A DNA stretch of 23,353 bases, from the IMG/VR virus record IMGVR_UViG_3300009285_004661, positions 1-23,353 of that record, one strand, 5' to 3'. Position 1 is the first letter of the stretch. Every line of letters starts with the position of its first letter. The stretch is from a virus. Position numbers and translations under genes: made by a program. Below, one piece after another: positions 12,735 to 20,746 of this stretch. The notes under the pieces are model-generated. The model saw only the letters and a program-made list of their open reading frames with translations, was not told the DNA's origin and did no database searches.

Positions 12735-14822
12735 ATGCCGATGCCAATCACAGCCGAAAAGCTGCAAGCCCTACTGGAGCGGAGGGTTTTTGAAGGCGAA
12801 GAGGAAGCCGCCTCCAGGATTAAGCGCGCCCATCAGGTCAACCAGGACTTCATTCGATTTCTATCCTACCGAAACGACTGGCTCGACGATCGACAGACCG
12901 CGATAGACTTCTACGAATCCCGCCAGTGGCCGAACCCCTCCACCAAGAAAATCCAGGTTACGGAAAACAGAATCATGCCCGCCATCAACCACGTGATGAG
13001 CATTGTGTCGCGGGCGAAATTCACAGTTGTGATCGAGGGCGTGGGCCCGGAAGATGCGGTCAAGGGTAAGATCATGAACCGGATCTTCGAGGACGCCGAC
13101 CGGCAGGACTCCACCGAGTTCAAGGTGTTCGAGTGTATCAGGGAGTCCAGGAAGGTTGGCCTGGGGGTTGGGAAGGAGGTGTGGGACTACTCTAAGAACT
13201 TCCCCTTCGGAGAGCCAAGGTTCGAGGTTGTGCCGTCGGACGAGATTTTTATTCAGCCGGGGGCCAGGGGGATGCAGTACGAGGACGCCGACAGGATCAT
13301 CCACGCGGTTCGCTACACCGTCGAGAAGCTTCGGGCCAAGTATCCTGATTTCAAGGACGAGATTCAGTCTGACGCACAGTGGATCAGCGAGGGGGCCGGC
13401 TCAAGGACCTATGTCTCGACCGCCACCACCGACAAAACCTACCGGCTCACGCACCTTGGTGGATCCCCGTTCTCTCCCGAGGGCGAGGAAGATGTCGCCT
13501 ATCTCAAGGAGGAATGGTACAAAAAGTATGAGCGCGAGTTGAAGTACGTGGCCCTGCGGGACATCCGGATGGTTTCGATCCCAATCTTCGAGGACGACCA
13601 GACCGGAGAAACCGGCCTGGACGGTCAGCCCCGGGTCGTTCGGTTCCGGCCCGGCGATGTCTTGGACGAGAAGGACGTCTTTGAATCCGGCCTGAACCTG
13701 GTGCCGGGCACCGACTACGAAGAAATTCCAATCGTGGTTGCGAAAATGTGGGTTGCCAGGGTGATAAACGACGTCACGGTTGAGGACCACCCAAGCCCGT
13801 TCGGGCATCAAGAGTTCCCGTTTATATTCTTCAAGGCCATCACGCTCGACAAGTACACCTATCCTGCCGGTGACATCATTTTCCTGGTTGACCTTCAGGT
13901 TATCCGCAACAAGATACGCTCCGTGGGCATGGACAACATGATCCGAAACAACAACGCCCCCCTGTGGAGCGACGGCCCGGTCAGTAAGCCCACCAAGGAT
14001 ATGTATAAGAAATACGGTGCTTACGCCGGGATGATCCTGGAGACCCGCAGAGGAGGGAAGCTGACGCGCTTGCCCCCGGGCGAGATCAACCCGGAAGTCT
14101 ACATCTCGATGCTCCGGGGGATCGACGCCGCCTTTGACGAACTCGCCGGCGTCACGTTCCAGGCCCCACAGACCCGGTCCGGAGAGCAGGAGCGCGAGAA
14201 CCGCCTTACCAACGAGATGTTCCACCAGCCCAAGAACAGCCCGATCCAGATGGCCCTTCTCTGGCTCGGCAGGATGCGGATGGCGAATGTTCAAAAGTTC
14301 ATGAAGGGCGAACGGATGGTGCGGATCGACGAACGTCTCTACAAGGCCCTGGAGGGAACCCCGCAGAAGGCTTTCCTGGGCCGCGATTCAATGGACCAGC
14401 CGTTCTACACCGTCAACAAGCAGGGCGAGACCCCGGACGGCCAGACGATCAACCTGAACGACCCGGCCGTTGGCCGGTTCGACCTGAAGGTGATGTTGGC
14501 CGCCGACTATGCCGAGACCCGCCGGAGCCGGGCCGAGGTTGCCCTGGGCCTGCGCAAGGGCGGGGACATGACCCGCAAGAGGATGCTGGAAGACCTTGGG
14601 TACGAAGACGCCGAGGCGATAGATGCCGAACTGAACGAGCAAAACAGCCTGTTGCAGATGGGCAAGCAAGTCGCGGAGGACCCGGTCCTGATGGCCGCGG
14701 TCCAAAACCCGCAGATTCTACAGCAACTGAAGATGTTGGTAGAAAGCCAGGCCGGGGCCGCACCGGCCGGCCCACCGGCTCCGACCGGCCCGGAGACTCA
14801 GCCGCCCATGCCCGCACAGTAA
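12735..14822 (+). CDS. P22-like portal protein
   Basis: Encodes 695 aa. The portal is the dodecameric ring at one capsid vertex, the docking site for terminase and later the tail. Length, position directly after TerL and sequence features (RNDWLDDRQTAIDFYESRQWP near the N-terminus, NRIMPAINHVMSIVSRAKF, a clip/stem region with RGGKLTRLPPGEINPEVY, and the ERENRLTNEMFHQPKNSP helix) fit the P22/podovirus portal group. The C-terminus is a Gln/Pro/Ala-rich tail similar in style to portal barrels. Two near ATGs (12735 and 12741) follow GAAGGA at 12725-12730; the second has the better spacing. Confidence 0.85.
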   Translation: MPMPITAEKLQALLERRVFEGEEEAASRIKRAHQVNQDFIRFLSYRNDWLDDRQTAIDFYESRQWPNPSTKKIQVTENRIMPAINHVMSIVSRAKFTVVIEGVGPEDAVKGKIMNRIFEDADRQDSTEFKVFECIRESRKVGLGVGKEVWDYSKNFPFGEPRFEVVPSDEIFIQPGARGMQYEDADRIIHAVRYTVEKLRAKYPDFKDEIQSDAQWISEGAGSRTYVSTATTDKTYRLTHLGGSPFSPEGEEDVAYLKEEWYKKYERELKYVALRDIRMVSIPIFEDDQTGETGLDGQPRVVRFRPGDVLDEKDVFESGLNLVPGTDYEEIPIVVAKMWVARVINDVTVEDHPSPFGHQEFPFIFFKAITLDKYTYPAGDIIFLVDLQVIRNKIRSVGMDNMIRNNNAPLWSDGPVSKPTKDMYKKYGAYAGMILETRRGGKLTRLPPGEINPEVYISMLRGIDAAFDELAGVTFQAPQTRSGEQERENRLTNEMFHQPKNSPIQMALLWLGRMRMANVQKFMKGERMVRIDERLYKALEGTPQKAFLGRDSMDQPFYTVNKQGETPDGQTINLNDPAVGRFDLKVMLAADYAETRRSRAEVALGLRKGGDMTRKRMLEDLGYEDAEAIDAELNEQNSLLQMGKQVAEDPVLMAAVQNPQILQQLKMLVESQAGAAPAGPPAPTGPETQPPMPAQ

Positions 14823-14839
14823 CCTGGAGGAATGGTCCC

Positions 14840-15631
14840 ATGAAGCGATTTCTGATAGCCGCGGCGCTCCTGGCGGTTCTTGTTGCCGGAATCTCCTGGG
14901 CCGCACCTCCGGCCAGGCCGCTGGCCGGAAAGATTCACGCCGGTCCGCCGGCGGCCGCAGGAAAGACCTGGCATGTCTTCGCGCGCGACACTGTCCTGTA
15001 TAAGGACTGGCACATAGTCAATGGCTATGTGCTGAACCAGATGAGCGCAGCCGATAGTGTTGTGGCCTGGAGCACGAACGCCGCAGACTCAACCTACCTC
15101 CGAATCCTTGGGATTAAGTCCAACGACACCAGCCGGGCTGAGGCCCTGGTTCGGATCCGCGGAACGGATACCGTTCGCGTTCAGGGGCAGAAGTTCCAGT
15201 ACATTGAAAACCTTATTTCGGACACGTCCTCGGCGGGAGACGTCCGGGTAAAGGCGCTGACGTCTTCAAGCAGCCTGACGACTCAGATTCTGGCCGGGAC
15301 CCGACAAACGAATATTGCTCACCACTTCTTCGACAAGTTTGAAGGTGGAGTCATTGACGGCATTGTGGTTCAGGGCCACCCGGTTCCGGCAGACTCGACC
15401 ATTTACTATCAGGTGCGATTGTACTCGCTGCACCGCACGGCCATTGCGTCGCCGGAGGATGGATACTCTGTTTTGTGGGAAGGGGAAACCCGAGACGGGT
15501 TGCCCCCACAGACGATCCCGATCAACACCGAGTGCCCCCCACAGTCTTATGTGACGGTGGTTGCCAGGACGACCGGGACAAATTACACTGGCCGGATCTG
15601 GGTCATGTTGAGCGGACACGAGCGGAACTGA
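14840..15631 (+). CDS. Sec-exported protein in the virion operon (exported A)
   Basis: Encodes 263 aa from ATG 14840 (TGGAGGA just upstream). A textbook Sec signal peptide opens it: MKR, a hydrophobic core at residues 4-18, and a likely signal-peptidase I cut after SWA (21/22). The mature part starts with a Pro/Ala-rich stretch and is then Asp/Ser/Thr- and beta-strand-rich (ARDTVLYKDW, AADSTYLRI, IRGTDTVRV). It reads like a jelly-roll or beta-sandwich surface protein. It lies between portal and scaffold, a slot usually held by cytoplasmic structural genes, and is followed by a terminator. It could be a decoration protein, an exported superinfection factor or an adhesin-like moron. I recognise no family. 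Confidence 0.6.
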   Translation: MKRFLIAAALLAVLVAGISWAAPPARPLAGKIHAGPPAAAGKTWHVFARDTVLYKDWHIVNGYVLNQMSAADSVVAWSTNAADSTYLRILGIKSNDTSRAEALVRIRGTDTVRVQGQKFQYIENLISDTSSAGDVRVKALTSSSSLTTQILAGTRQTNIAHHFFDKFEGGVIDGIVVQGHPVPADSTIYYQVRLYSLHRTAIASPEDGYSVLWEGETRDGLPPQTIPINTECPPQSYVTVVARTTGTNYTGRIWVMLSGHERN

Positions 15632-15670
15632 TGTAGCTTCACCGAGACAACCTGAGAAAAGACGCAGCAT

Positions 15671-15740
15671 AGCCCGGTGTATGGGACCGGGCGGAGTGCC
15701 CATACCACTCCGCTCAGACCATACATCGGGCTTTTTCTTT
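15671..15740 (+). terminator. Nested-hairpin terminator
   Basis: An outer 14-bp stem (AGCCCGGTGTATGG 15671-15684 with CCATACATCGGGCT 15719-15732; one G-U pair) encloses a perfect 8-bp inner hairpin (GCGGAGTG 15691-15698 with CACTCCGC 15706-15713). TTTTTCTTT follows (15732-15740). It ends the TerL/portal/exported A transcript or lowers read-through into the capsid genes. Confidence 0.85.
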
Positions 15741-15911
15741 GTATCCAAGATGCCGCCAGCGGCCCACTGCCGGCCTCCGGCGGCCCGATGAAACAAACCC
15801 CGTAACGCCAACCGTCCGGCGCCACAAGGCGACCGGGTGCGCGGGCAATGCCCGCCAACTCCCGGCTGACCCCCAATGGCCAACCGACCGGCGCGGAGAA
15901 GGAGACTCAAG
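15741..15911 (+). other. Leader of scaffold/capsid operon
   Basis: This 171-nt stretch has no supportable gene. It contains GC-rich pairing potential, including the hairpin GCGGGC-AAT-GCCCGC (15841-15855), and ends with AGAAGGAGA in front of the scaffold start. No convincing promoter boxes are seen, but a promoter would be expected after the upstream terminator. A leader controlling capsid gene dosage is possible. Confidence 0.4.
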
Positions 15912-17018
15912 ATGGCAGACAGTCCGAAAAACAACGACACCCCGACGTTCTCGCCCGATCCCGTGGGCCGGGACAAGATTGTTGGGACAGACGAAGAGAT
16001 CGCTGAGATCGAGCGGCAGATGAACACTCCGCCCGGCCAGGAGCCAGGGCCTGCCCCGGCGCCCGCGCCAAAGGCGGCACCTGCCACTGCCCCCGCCGAG
16101 GATGCCGTCGATGTCGATGGCGAGATGGTTCCGCTTGGTGACTTGAAGAACCAATTCCGCAGGCGGAAGGCCAACGATCGGAGAGCACAGGAGATCGCGG
16201 ACGAGAGGCGGCAGTTCGAGGCCCAGCTTAAAGGGGTTGAAACTCGACTCTCGCAGCGGCTTGACGACCTTGGGGTTCGCATTCCAGAACCCCCACCCCC
16301 ACCGGAGCCGGAAATCGAAATCCCTGATCTTGGGGAGATGCCGGACTATACGACCGTGGACGGCGCGGAGCAGCTTGGCAGCTGGATGAAGGAGAGCTTC
16401 AAGAAGGTTGCCCTGGCGACCCAGAAGGCAACCATCGAGGCCCTCCGGAAAGAACCAGCCAAGCCCGCGAGCGCCCCCGGGCCGGAGCCGGCAGCGGCCT
16501 CGGCCGAGCCGGATCTTGATGTTGATCCGAGCCTTGAAACGGTCGTGGCCTACAACCGGCGCCTGAGTGGGAACTTCCTGGAAGTCAAGAACCTGACGGA
16601 CCTTGGGATATCCAGGGAGGAGGCCACAAGAGTTCTGGATGATGTCGGCAAGGGCCGGGTCGAAGTAGAGGCCACCGGAGAAACCGACGCAAGGTCTGGA
16701 TTGAAGCTCCTGACGCTCAACGATCTCAACCGGCTGGTGAAAGGCACGAACGGTCGGGCCGCACCAGCGACAGCGACTCCACCTTCCAGGGAGGGAAATC
16801 CTGTGTCCCAGGCAATCACCGACGCCAGGCGCGCCTCCGAGACGGCAAGTTCGGCAGGCGGCGCCCCACAAGCCCAAACTCAGCACCAGGCTACGCTGAA
16901 GCGGGTTTCAGACGACCCCAGCATTATCAAGGACCTCCCGGCCCAAGAGTGCCTTGACCTGCTTAGGCAGGGGTTTGATATGGGGTTGTTCGAGGGGAAA
17001 ATGGGGCACGGCCAGTAG
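15912..17018 (+). CDS. Capsid scaffold protein
   Basis: Encodes 368 aa from ATG 15912, with GAAGGAGA about 8 nt upstream; an in-frame ATG at 15876 lacks a site. Scaffolds guide procapsid assembly and leave before or during packaging. The protein is acidic overall, with a disordered Pro/Ala-rich segment at about residues 37-65 and a long heptad-like helix at ~73-125 (RRRKANDRRAQEIADERRQF onwards). More Pro-rich linkers and short helices follow. A small C-terminal helix (ECLDLLRQGFDMGLFEG) could bind the capsid protein. This composition and the place immediately before the capsid gene are typical of scaffolds; sequence similarity was not used. Confidence 0.75.
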   Translation: MADSPKNNDTPTFSPDPVGRDKIVGTDEEIAEIERQMNTPPGQEPGPAPAPAPKAAPATAPAEDAVDVDGEMVPLGDLKNQFRRRKANDRRAQEIADERRQFEAQLKGVETRLSQRLDDLGVRIPEPPPPPEPEIEIPDLGEMPDYTTVDGAEQLGSWMKESFKKVALATQKATIEALRKEPAKPASAPGPEPAAASAEPDLDVDPSLETVVAYNRRLSGNFLEVKNLTDLGISREEATRVLDDVGKGRVEVEATGETDARSGLKLLTLNDLNRLVKGTNGRAAPATATPPSREGNPVSQAITDARRASETASSAGGAPQAQTQHQATLKRVSDDPSIIKDLPAQECLDLLRQGFDMGLFEGKMGHGQ

Positions 17019-17035
17019 GCGGAACGAGAAGGGGT

Positions 17036-17057
17036 GTCACCTTTGAGAGAGGGTGAC
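17036..17057 (+). promoter_or_regulatory. Hairpin over the capsid ribosome site
   Basis: GTCACCTT (17036-17043) pairs with AGGGTGAC (17050-17057), eight pairs including one G-U, with loop TGAGAG. The best ribosome-binding purines before the capsid ATG 17063 (GAGAGAGGGTGA) lie in the loop and 3' arm. The stem could therefore mask initiation until opened, for example by ribosomes finishing the scaffold gene. The role is inferred. Confidence 0.5.
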
Positions 17058-17062
17058 TTGAA

Positions 17063-18178
17063 ATGGCTGCATTGATTGGCAATACCGCAGGGGCCGCTGT
17101 CAAGCTTTGGGACAGAGTGGCTCACCAGCAGACGTTTTCCAGGTTGGTCTTCCGACAGAACAACCTGATCGGCAAGGACATAGGGGGAGAAGGGAAGCTT
17201 GATGGCGACGTTCCCTATTTCCCCATTGTCGAGAAGGAAGAGTTCGGCAAGCGAAAGAAGGGCGACCGGGTCCGGATGCACCTGTTCCGGCAGCTTTCCG
17301 GAACCCCGATCTATGAGGCAGCGACCCGCGCCGGCAACGAGACCACGATGGTCATCGACACGCAGGACGTGGACGTCTCGGTCGCGTGGATCGGCAACAA
17401 GATCAACGACTACGCCGCGTCGGACATCAGGACGCAGTTCAACCTGGAGCAGAAGTGTCTGGAGCTTTTGGGCACCAGGATGGCCCGATGGCTGGACAAT
17501 GAGTTCTTCTATACCTACTACTACGGGTATAGCCAGAACAACATCGGGAACAGCATCTCCGGCTGTTCCGCGACCCGGCACACCAACTGGTTGTACGCCA
17601 GCGGTGCCAGCCCGGGGTGGACGGCGGCCAAAGAAGGCGGCATGGACTCCGACCACAAGATGTCCACTCGCGTCATCAACATGGGGAAGGTGTACCTGAC
17701 GGAACACCTGAACGCCCCCCCGATCATGTGGAAGGGGAAGGCGTGTTATCTCGCATTTGTCCACTCCTTCCAGAACAACGACCTGTTCGAGGATCCCACA
17801 TGGGTCGCTTCCGCGCAGCGGGCCGCGATGCCGGGGGACGACAACCCCCTGTGGACCGGGGCCGTGGGGATGTGGAACAACGTCTGGATTCATGTGGCCG
17901 ACCAGATCGACTCCGCGAACGGGACCTGGTCCTCAAGCGATGGGGTCGAGGGTGGGGAGAATGTCAGGCGTGCGATCTTTACCGGGGCGCACGCCCTGGC
18001 TTTCGGCATCGGCCAGGAAGCAAAGCGGACCGTCCTGAACGAGGACGACCACCAGAGTAACCTCGCCCGAGGCCTTGAGGTGATTTACGGAGTCAAGCGC
18101 CTCGACTGGACCGTGGGGAACCAGTCCAGTTGCATCGTTTCCACCAGAGCCGCCGCGCCCTACAACGTTCAGGGCTAA
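17063..18178 (+). CDS. Major capsid protein, N4 gp56 family
   Basis: Encodes 371 aa from ATG 17063. This HK97-fold protein forms the head shell. The signature region KKGDRVRMHLFRQLSG, then a variable loop and MVIDTQDVDVSV with a following helix (RTQFNLEQKCLELLGTRMAR), matches the N4-gp56-family major capsid pattern. A later segment (PPIMWKGKACYLAFVHSFQ) fits the A-domain strands. Length is near the family norm (~350-400). Its place after the scaffold supports the call. A hairpin overlaps its ribosome site. Confidence 0.88.
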   Translation: MAALIGNTAGAAVKLWDRVAHQQTFSRLVFRQNNLIGKDIGGEGKLDGDVPYFPIVEKEEFGKRKKGDRVRMHLFRQLSGTPIYEAATRAGNETTMVIDTQDVDVSVAWIGNKINDYAASDIRTQFNLEQKCLELLGTRMARWLDNEFFYTYYYGYSQNNIGNSISGCSATRHTNWLYASGASPGWTAAKEGGMDSDHKMSTRVINMGKVYLTEHLNAPPIMWKGKACYLAFVHSFQNNDLFEDPTWVASAQRAAMPGDDNPLWTGAVGMWNNVWIHVADQIDSANGTWSSSDGVEGGENVRRAIFTGAHALAFGIGQEAKRTVLNEDDHQSNLARGLEVIYGVKRLDWTVGNQSSCIVSTRAAAPYNVQG

Positions 18179-18238
18179 GAAGTAGCTAAAGGCCTTGAGT
18201 GTCAAGCGCATCTCACTTCTCGAAAGGATGTGAACGAG

Positions 18239-18856
18239 ATGAACAGAATCACGAAAATCCTGGGCGCAGTGCTGGTGCTGACCGCTCTTTTTGGGTTTGC
18301 ATGGCAGAGTGCTCAGGCCGGGATAGGTGAGACCAAGCCTATCAAGTATGGGGTCAGCGCAATCGACTCTGTCAGGTGGATCGCGGCAGCCAGCACGGAT
18401 TCCACCACCCACGCCGGCTACATTGCCAAGGGGACGAAATTTTTCAAGACCGTCTCCACCGGCGCGGACACATCCGAAATCATCGACGGCCGAAACGCCC
18501 ATCTGCGCTCCGTCATGTGGATCACGAACAACCATGGCGGGAGCGCCTCGACCGGCACCATCGACTGCGCCCTGTGGTTGCAGGGCAACGTTGGAATGAT
18601 GGGGACTCGGCTACAGAACGACTCCACATGGGTAAACCTCGTTGTTATCGACTCTTTCCAGACGGCCACGACTCCGGACAGGCTCAAAGTCCGGTATAAG
18701 ACCTTCTGGCAGGGTGCAGCCCGAGATACGGCGGCCAGTGTTTATCCGCTGCTGAGGTTTATCGCCAAAAGCTGGGGGACCAGCGTGGACACGACCCGAG
18801 GCGTGGTCGTGCCATACTTCGAGTATCCGCCCACCCGGGATGCGTTGAGCCGGTGA
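18239..18856 (+). CDS. Sec-exported protein in the virion operon (exported B)
   Basis: Encodes 205 aa from ATG 18239, with AAAGGA at 18223-18228. The first 27 residues form a Sec signal: Arg/Lys n-region (NRITK), a hydrophobic core, and AQA as the signal-peptidase I site (27/28). The mature chain is beta-rich and Asp/Ser/Thr-rich (AIDSVRWIAAASTDST, TGADTSEIIDG, VVIDSFQTATTPD). It resembles exported A in style but not in clear sequence. Placed directly after the capsid gene, where decoration proteins often lie, it may be a head or surface decoration protein that uses an export step, or a moron. No family recognised. Confidence 0.6.
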   Translation: MNRITKILGAVLVLTALFGFAWQSAQAGIGETKPIKYGVSAIDSVRWIAAASTDSTTHAGYIAKGTKFFKTVSTGADTSEIIDGRNAHLRSVMWITNNHGGSASTGTIDCALWLQGNVGMMGTRLQNDSTWVNLVVIDSFQTATTPDRLKVRYKTFWQGAARDTAASVYPLLRFIAKSWGTSVDTTRGVVVPYFEYPPTRDALSR

Positions 18857-18863
18857 GGGGTGG

Positions 18864-18940
18864 GGTTTACACAAACCGATGCCAACAGGCGGCGGGAGGG
18901 GGTTTGAGGGCTCCTTTCGCCCTTTCGCCGCCCTGTTGGC
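18864..18940 (+). terminator. Nested hairpin without T tract (attenuator-like)
   Basis: After a small hairpin GGTTT/AAACC (18864-18877), a long stem pairs 18881-18894 (GCCAACAGGCGGCG) with 18926-18940 (one bulged G). Inside it AGGGC (18907-18911) pairs with GCCCT (18919-18923). No U tract follows; the next ribosome site begins 5 nt later. It may be an attenuator or an mRNA-stability or processing structure rather than a simple terminator. Confidence 0.5.
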
Positions 18941-18957
18941 TTCTGAAAGGAGCCAGG

Positions 18958-19569
18958 ATGTTAATCGAGTTCGTTGGAGACGGCGAAAGCAAGTTTGTGC
19001 TTTTCAGGGGGCAAGACTACAGGTTCGTTCCGAACCCGACCTATGAGGGTGCCAGGGTGCTGGACGTGGTTGACCGGGATGCTCAAATCCACGTCCTGAA
19101 CATCACGGACCTCACGGGGAATGTCCGTCGGTTCCGCAAGTACCCAATGGACGCCCTCCGGGACCCGGACTTCCTCCGGGCCATCGACACCAACCCAGCT
19201 GCGGCCTGGCACCGGCTGGCCCAGATCGACGCTGGGGAGGTGGAGTTGGACCTGGAGGCCCTGAAGTGGCAGTTTGCGCACTCCGATCTTCAGGCCCTGC
19301 GGCTCTACGCGGCCCAGCAGGGGATCGCGATAGATCAGAACTATCCTCATCATCGGGTCGTTGAGGTCTTGCTGGACAAGTTCACCAAGCTCTCGAAGGT
19401 CCCGGTCGGACCGCCGGATTCGCCGGCGGAAAGCGACGAAGGGCTGGACTTGACGACGAAGACGAAGGCGAAAAGGCCAAGGGGCAGACCGAAGAAGAAG
19501 GCCAAGCACGCCAAAACCCATGCGACCGCTGGCCTGGCCGGGTTGGGCACTGAAAAGACTGAGGGCTGA
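18958..19569 (+). CDS. Virion-region protein with C-terminal AT-hook
   Basis: Encodes 203 aa from ATG 18958 (GAAAGGAG upstream). Residues ~1-75 are beta-rich (MLIEFVGDGESKFVLFRGQD); the middle is helical (residues ~100-150). The tail is strongly basic and carries the AT-hook core RGRP at 175-178 within KRPRGRPKKK. AT-hooks bind the minor groove of AT-rich DNA. Between capsid and adaptor genes it may be a head-completion or DNA-end-binding protein. The AT-hook is clear; the overall function is not. Confidence 0.6.
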   Translation: MLIEFVGDGESKFVLFRGQDYRFVPNPTYEGARVLDVVDRDAQIHVLNITDLTGNVRRFRKYPMDALRDPDFLRAIDTNPAAAWHRLAQIDAGEVELDLEALKWQFAHSDLQALRLYAAQQGIAIDQNYPHHRVVEVLLDKFTKLSKVPVGPPDSPAESDEGLDLTTKTKAKRPRGRPKKKAKHAKTHATAGLAGLGTEKTEG

Positions 19570-20258
19570 TGGCCGCGATCTACTCAACCGTAGAGGATCT
19601 GCTTGATGCGGCGGTGGAGGTTGTTCTGCCTCTCAAGGGTGTATCCGGCAACCGGGCCTTGATGCTGGTGTGGCTCAACTTGGGCCAGCTTGAGATTCAG
19701 AGGCTCCGGGCCGGGCGTGGCTACGAGACACTGCGGACCGTTCGTAGCCTGACGATGACGACCACCAGGGCCTACGACCTGACGGCAGGAGATTGGGCCG
19801 TGGATCGGGAGACCTTCAGGGATTCTGAGGGCACCAAGATCATCTACCGGACCGAAGAAGAGATCCGGAGGAACCTGGACGGCGGATGGGATGACACCGG
19901 CACCGTCAGCCGGTTCACGCAGAAGGCCGGTCAGATATGGCTTTGGAAGATCCCGACCGCGGCGGCGATCACGGACCAGTCCCCGATCACCTACGATGCG
20001 TTCGCCCGGTTCGACGGGTTCACGGCAGAGGCCGACACCCTGGGTCAGTACCGAGAGTTGGACCGGATCGTTCTGCTTCAGTATCTGATCTACCGGGGCA
20101 TGGTCGAGGACGACGACCCATCGGCGGACCGGGCGCTGAAGATATTCGAGGCGATGGTGGACGCGATGGACACGGAAGAGGGTTTCGGGGACCTGATTCA
20201 GATCGGCCTGGGACCCTACTTCGACGAGACGGTCGCGGCTGAAACCGATGAGTGGTGA
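19569..20258 (+). CDS. Head-tail adaptor-like protein
   Basis: Encodes 229 aa; its ATG overlaps the previous stop by one base (TGATG). The N-terminal helices (STVEDLLDAAVEVVLPL, then ALMLVWLNLGQLEIQRLR) and the later bundle (ELDRIVLLQYLIYRGMVED, then RALKIFEAMVDAMD) flank a beta insertion. This resembles gp6/gp4-type connector adaptors that extend the portal ring and bind the tail. The position after the capsid genes fits. There is no firm motif, so it is an adaptor by layout and helical pattern. Confidence 0.6.
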   Translation: MAAIYSTVEDLLDAAVEVVLPLKGVSGNRALMLVWLNLGQLEIQRLRAGRGYETLRTVRSLTMTTTRAYDLTAGDWAVDRETFRDSEGTKIIYRTEEEIRRNLDGGWDDTGTVSRFTQKAGQIWLWKIPTAAAITDQSPITYDAFARFDGFTAEADTLGQYRELDRIVLLQYLIYRGMVEDDDPSADRALKIFEAMVDAMDTEEGFGDLIQIGLGPYFDETVAAETDEW

Positions 20259-20737
20259 TGAGCACGGTCTTTCCCCTCGAAACCTATGGAACAGTGTTCC
20301 CGACCGGCGTGTCAACCCGCCCACACAACGTCATCGAGCTGTTCAACCGCAGCGGGAGCGCGATCAATTGTGGGGCTCCGGCTTGCCTGTTGGTCACGGG
20401 GGCCGTGGACTTCGGCATCGACGCCACGATCCCGGCGGCCAATAACCTGACTCTGTTCAGGGGGGTGTGGCTTCCTAACTTGGACGGCACACTCACGATT
20501 CCGAACCATCAGTTCGGGCTGGTGCAGACAAAGGGTCTCGTGTACAACCCGGCGGACGGGGTTGGCCTGGCAAGGGTCCTGGGGCACGCCAGCATCACGG
20601 CGGCGGGGATCGTCCTTCAGTTTACCGCCGGCAACGACTACTTCGAATTGGGCGACTTGATAGCAGAAGAGCAGATCATCTCCGGGGAAGCCTGGACGAC
20701 AGCGAGCACGGCCTTAAAGAAGGTGTTTTTGAGGTAA
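20258..20737 (+). CDS. Unknown virion-region protein
   Basis: Encodes 159 aa from ATG 20258, overlapping the adaptor stop by one base; in-frame GTGs at 20252 and 20255 are less likely. The sequence is beta-rich, Gly/Ala-rich and hydrophobic (VFPTGVSTRPHNVIELFNRSG, then CGAPACLLVTGAVDFGIDATIP), with two Cys. No signal or TM is convincing. Between adaptor and tail protein it may be a decoration or tail-completion component. No family recognised. Confidence 0.55.
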   Translation: MSTVFPLETYGTVFPTGVSTRPHNVIELFNRSGSAINCGAPACLLVTGAVDFGIDATIPAANNLTLFRGVWLPNLDGTLTIPNHQFGLVQTKGLVYNPADGVGLARVLGHASITAAGIVLQFTAGNDYFELGDLIAEEQIISGEAWTTASTALKKVFLR

Positions 20738-20746
20738 TGACGAGCA

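Noticed and set aside
13401-14294. 297-aa minus-strand frame inside the portal gene
   Set aside because: Fully antisense to a well-supported portal gene; no ribosome site and no recognisable domain.
15714-17893. Long minus-strand frames opposite scaffold and capsid
   Set aside because: Antisense to recognised structural genes, with low-complexity Gly/Arg/Leu composition.
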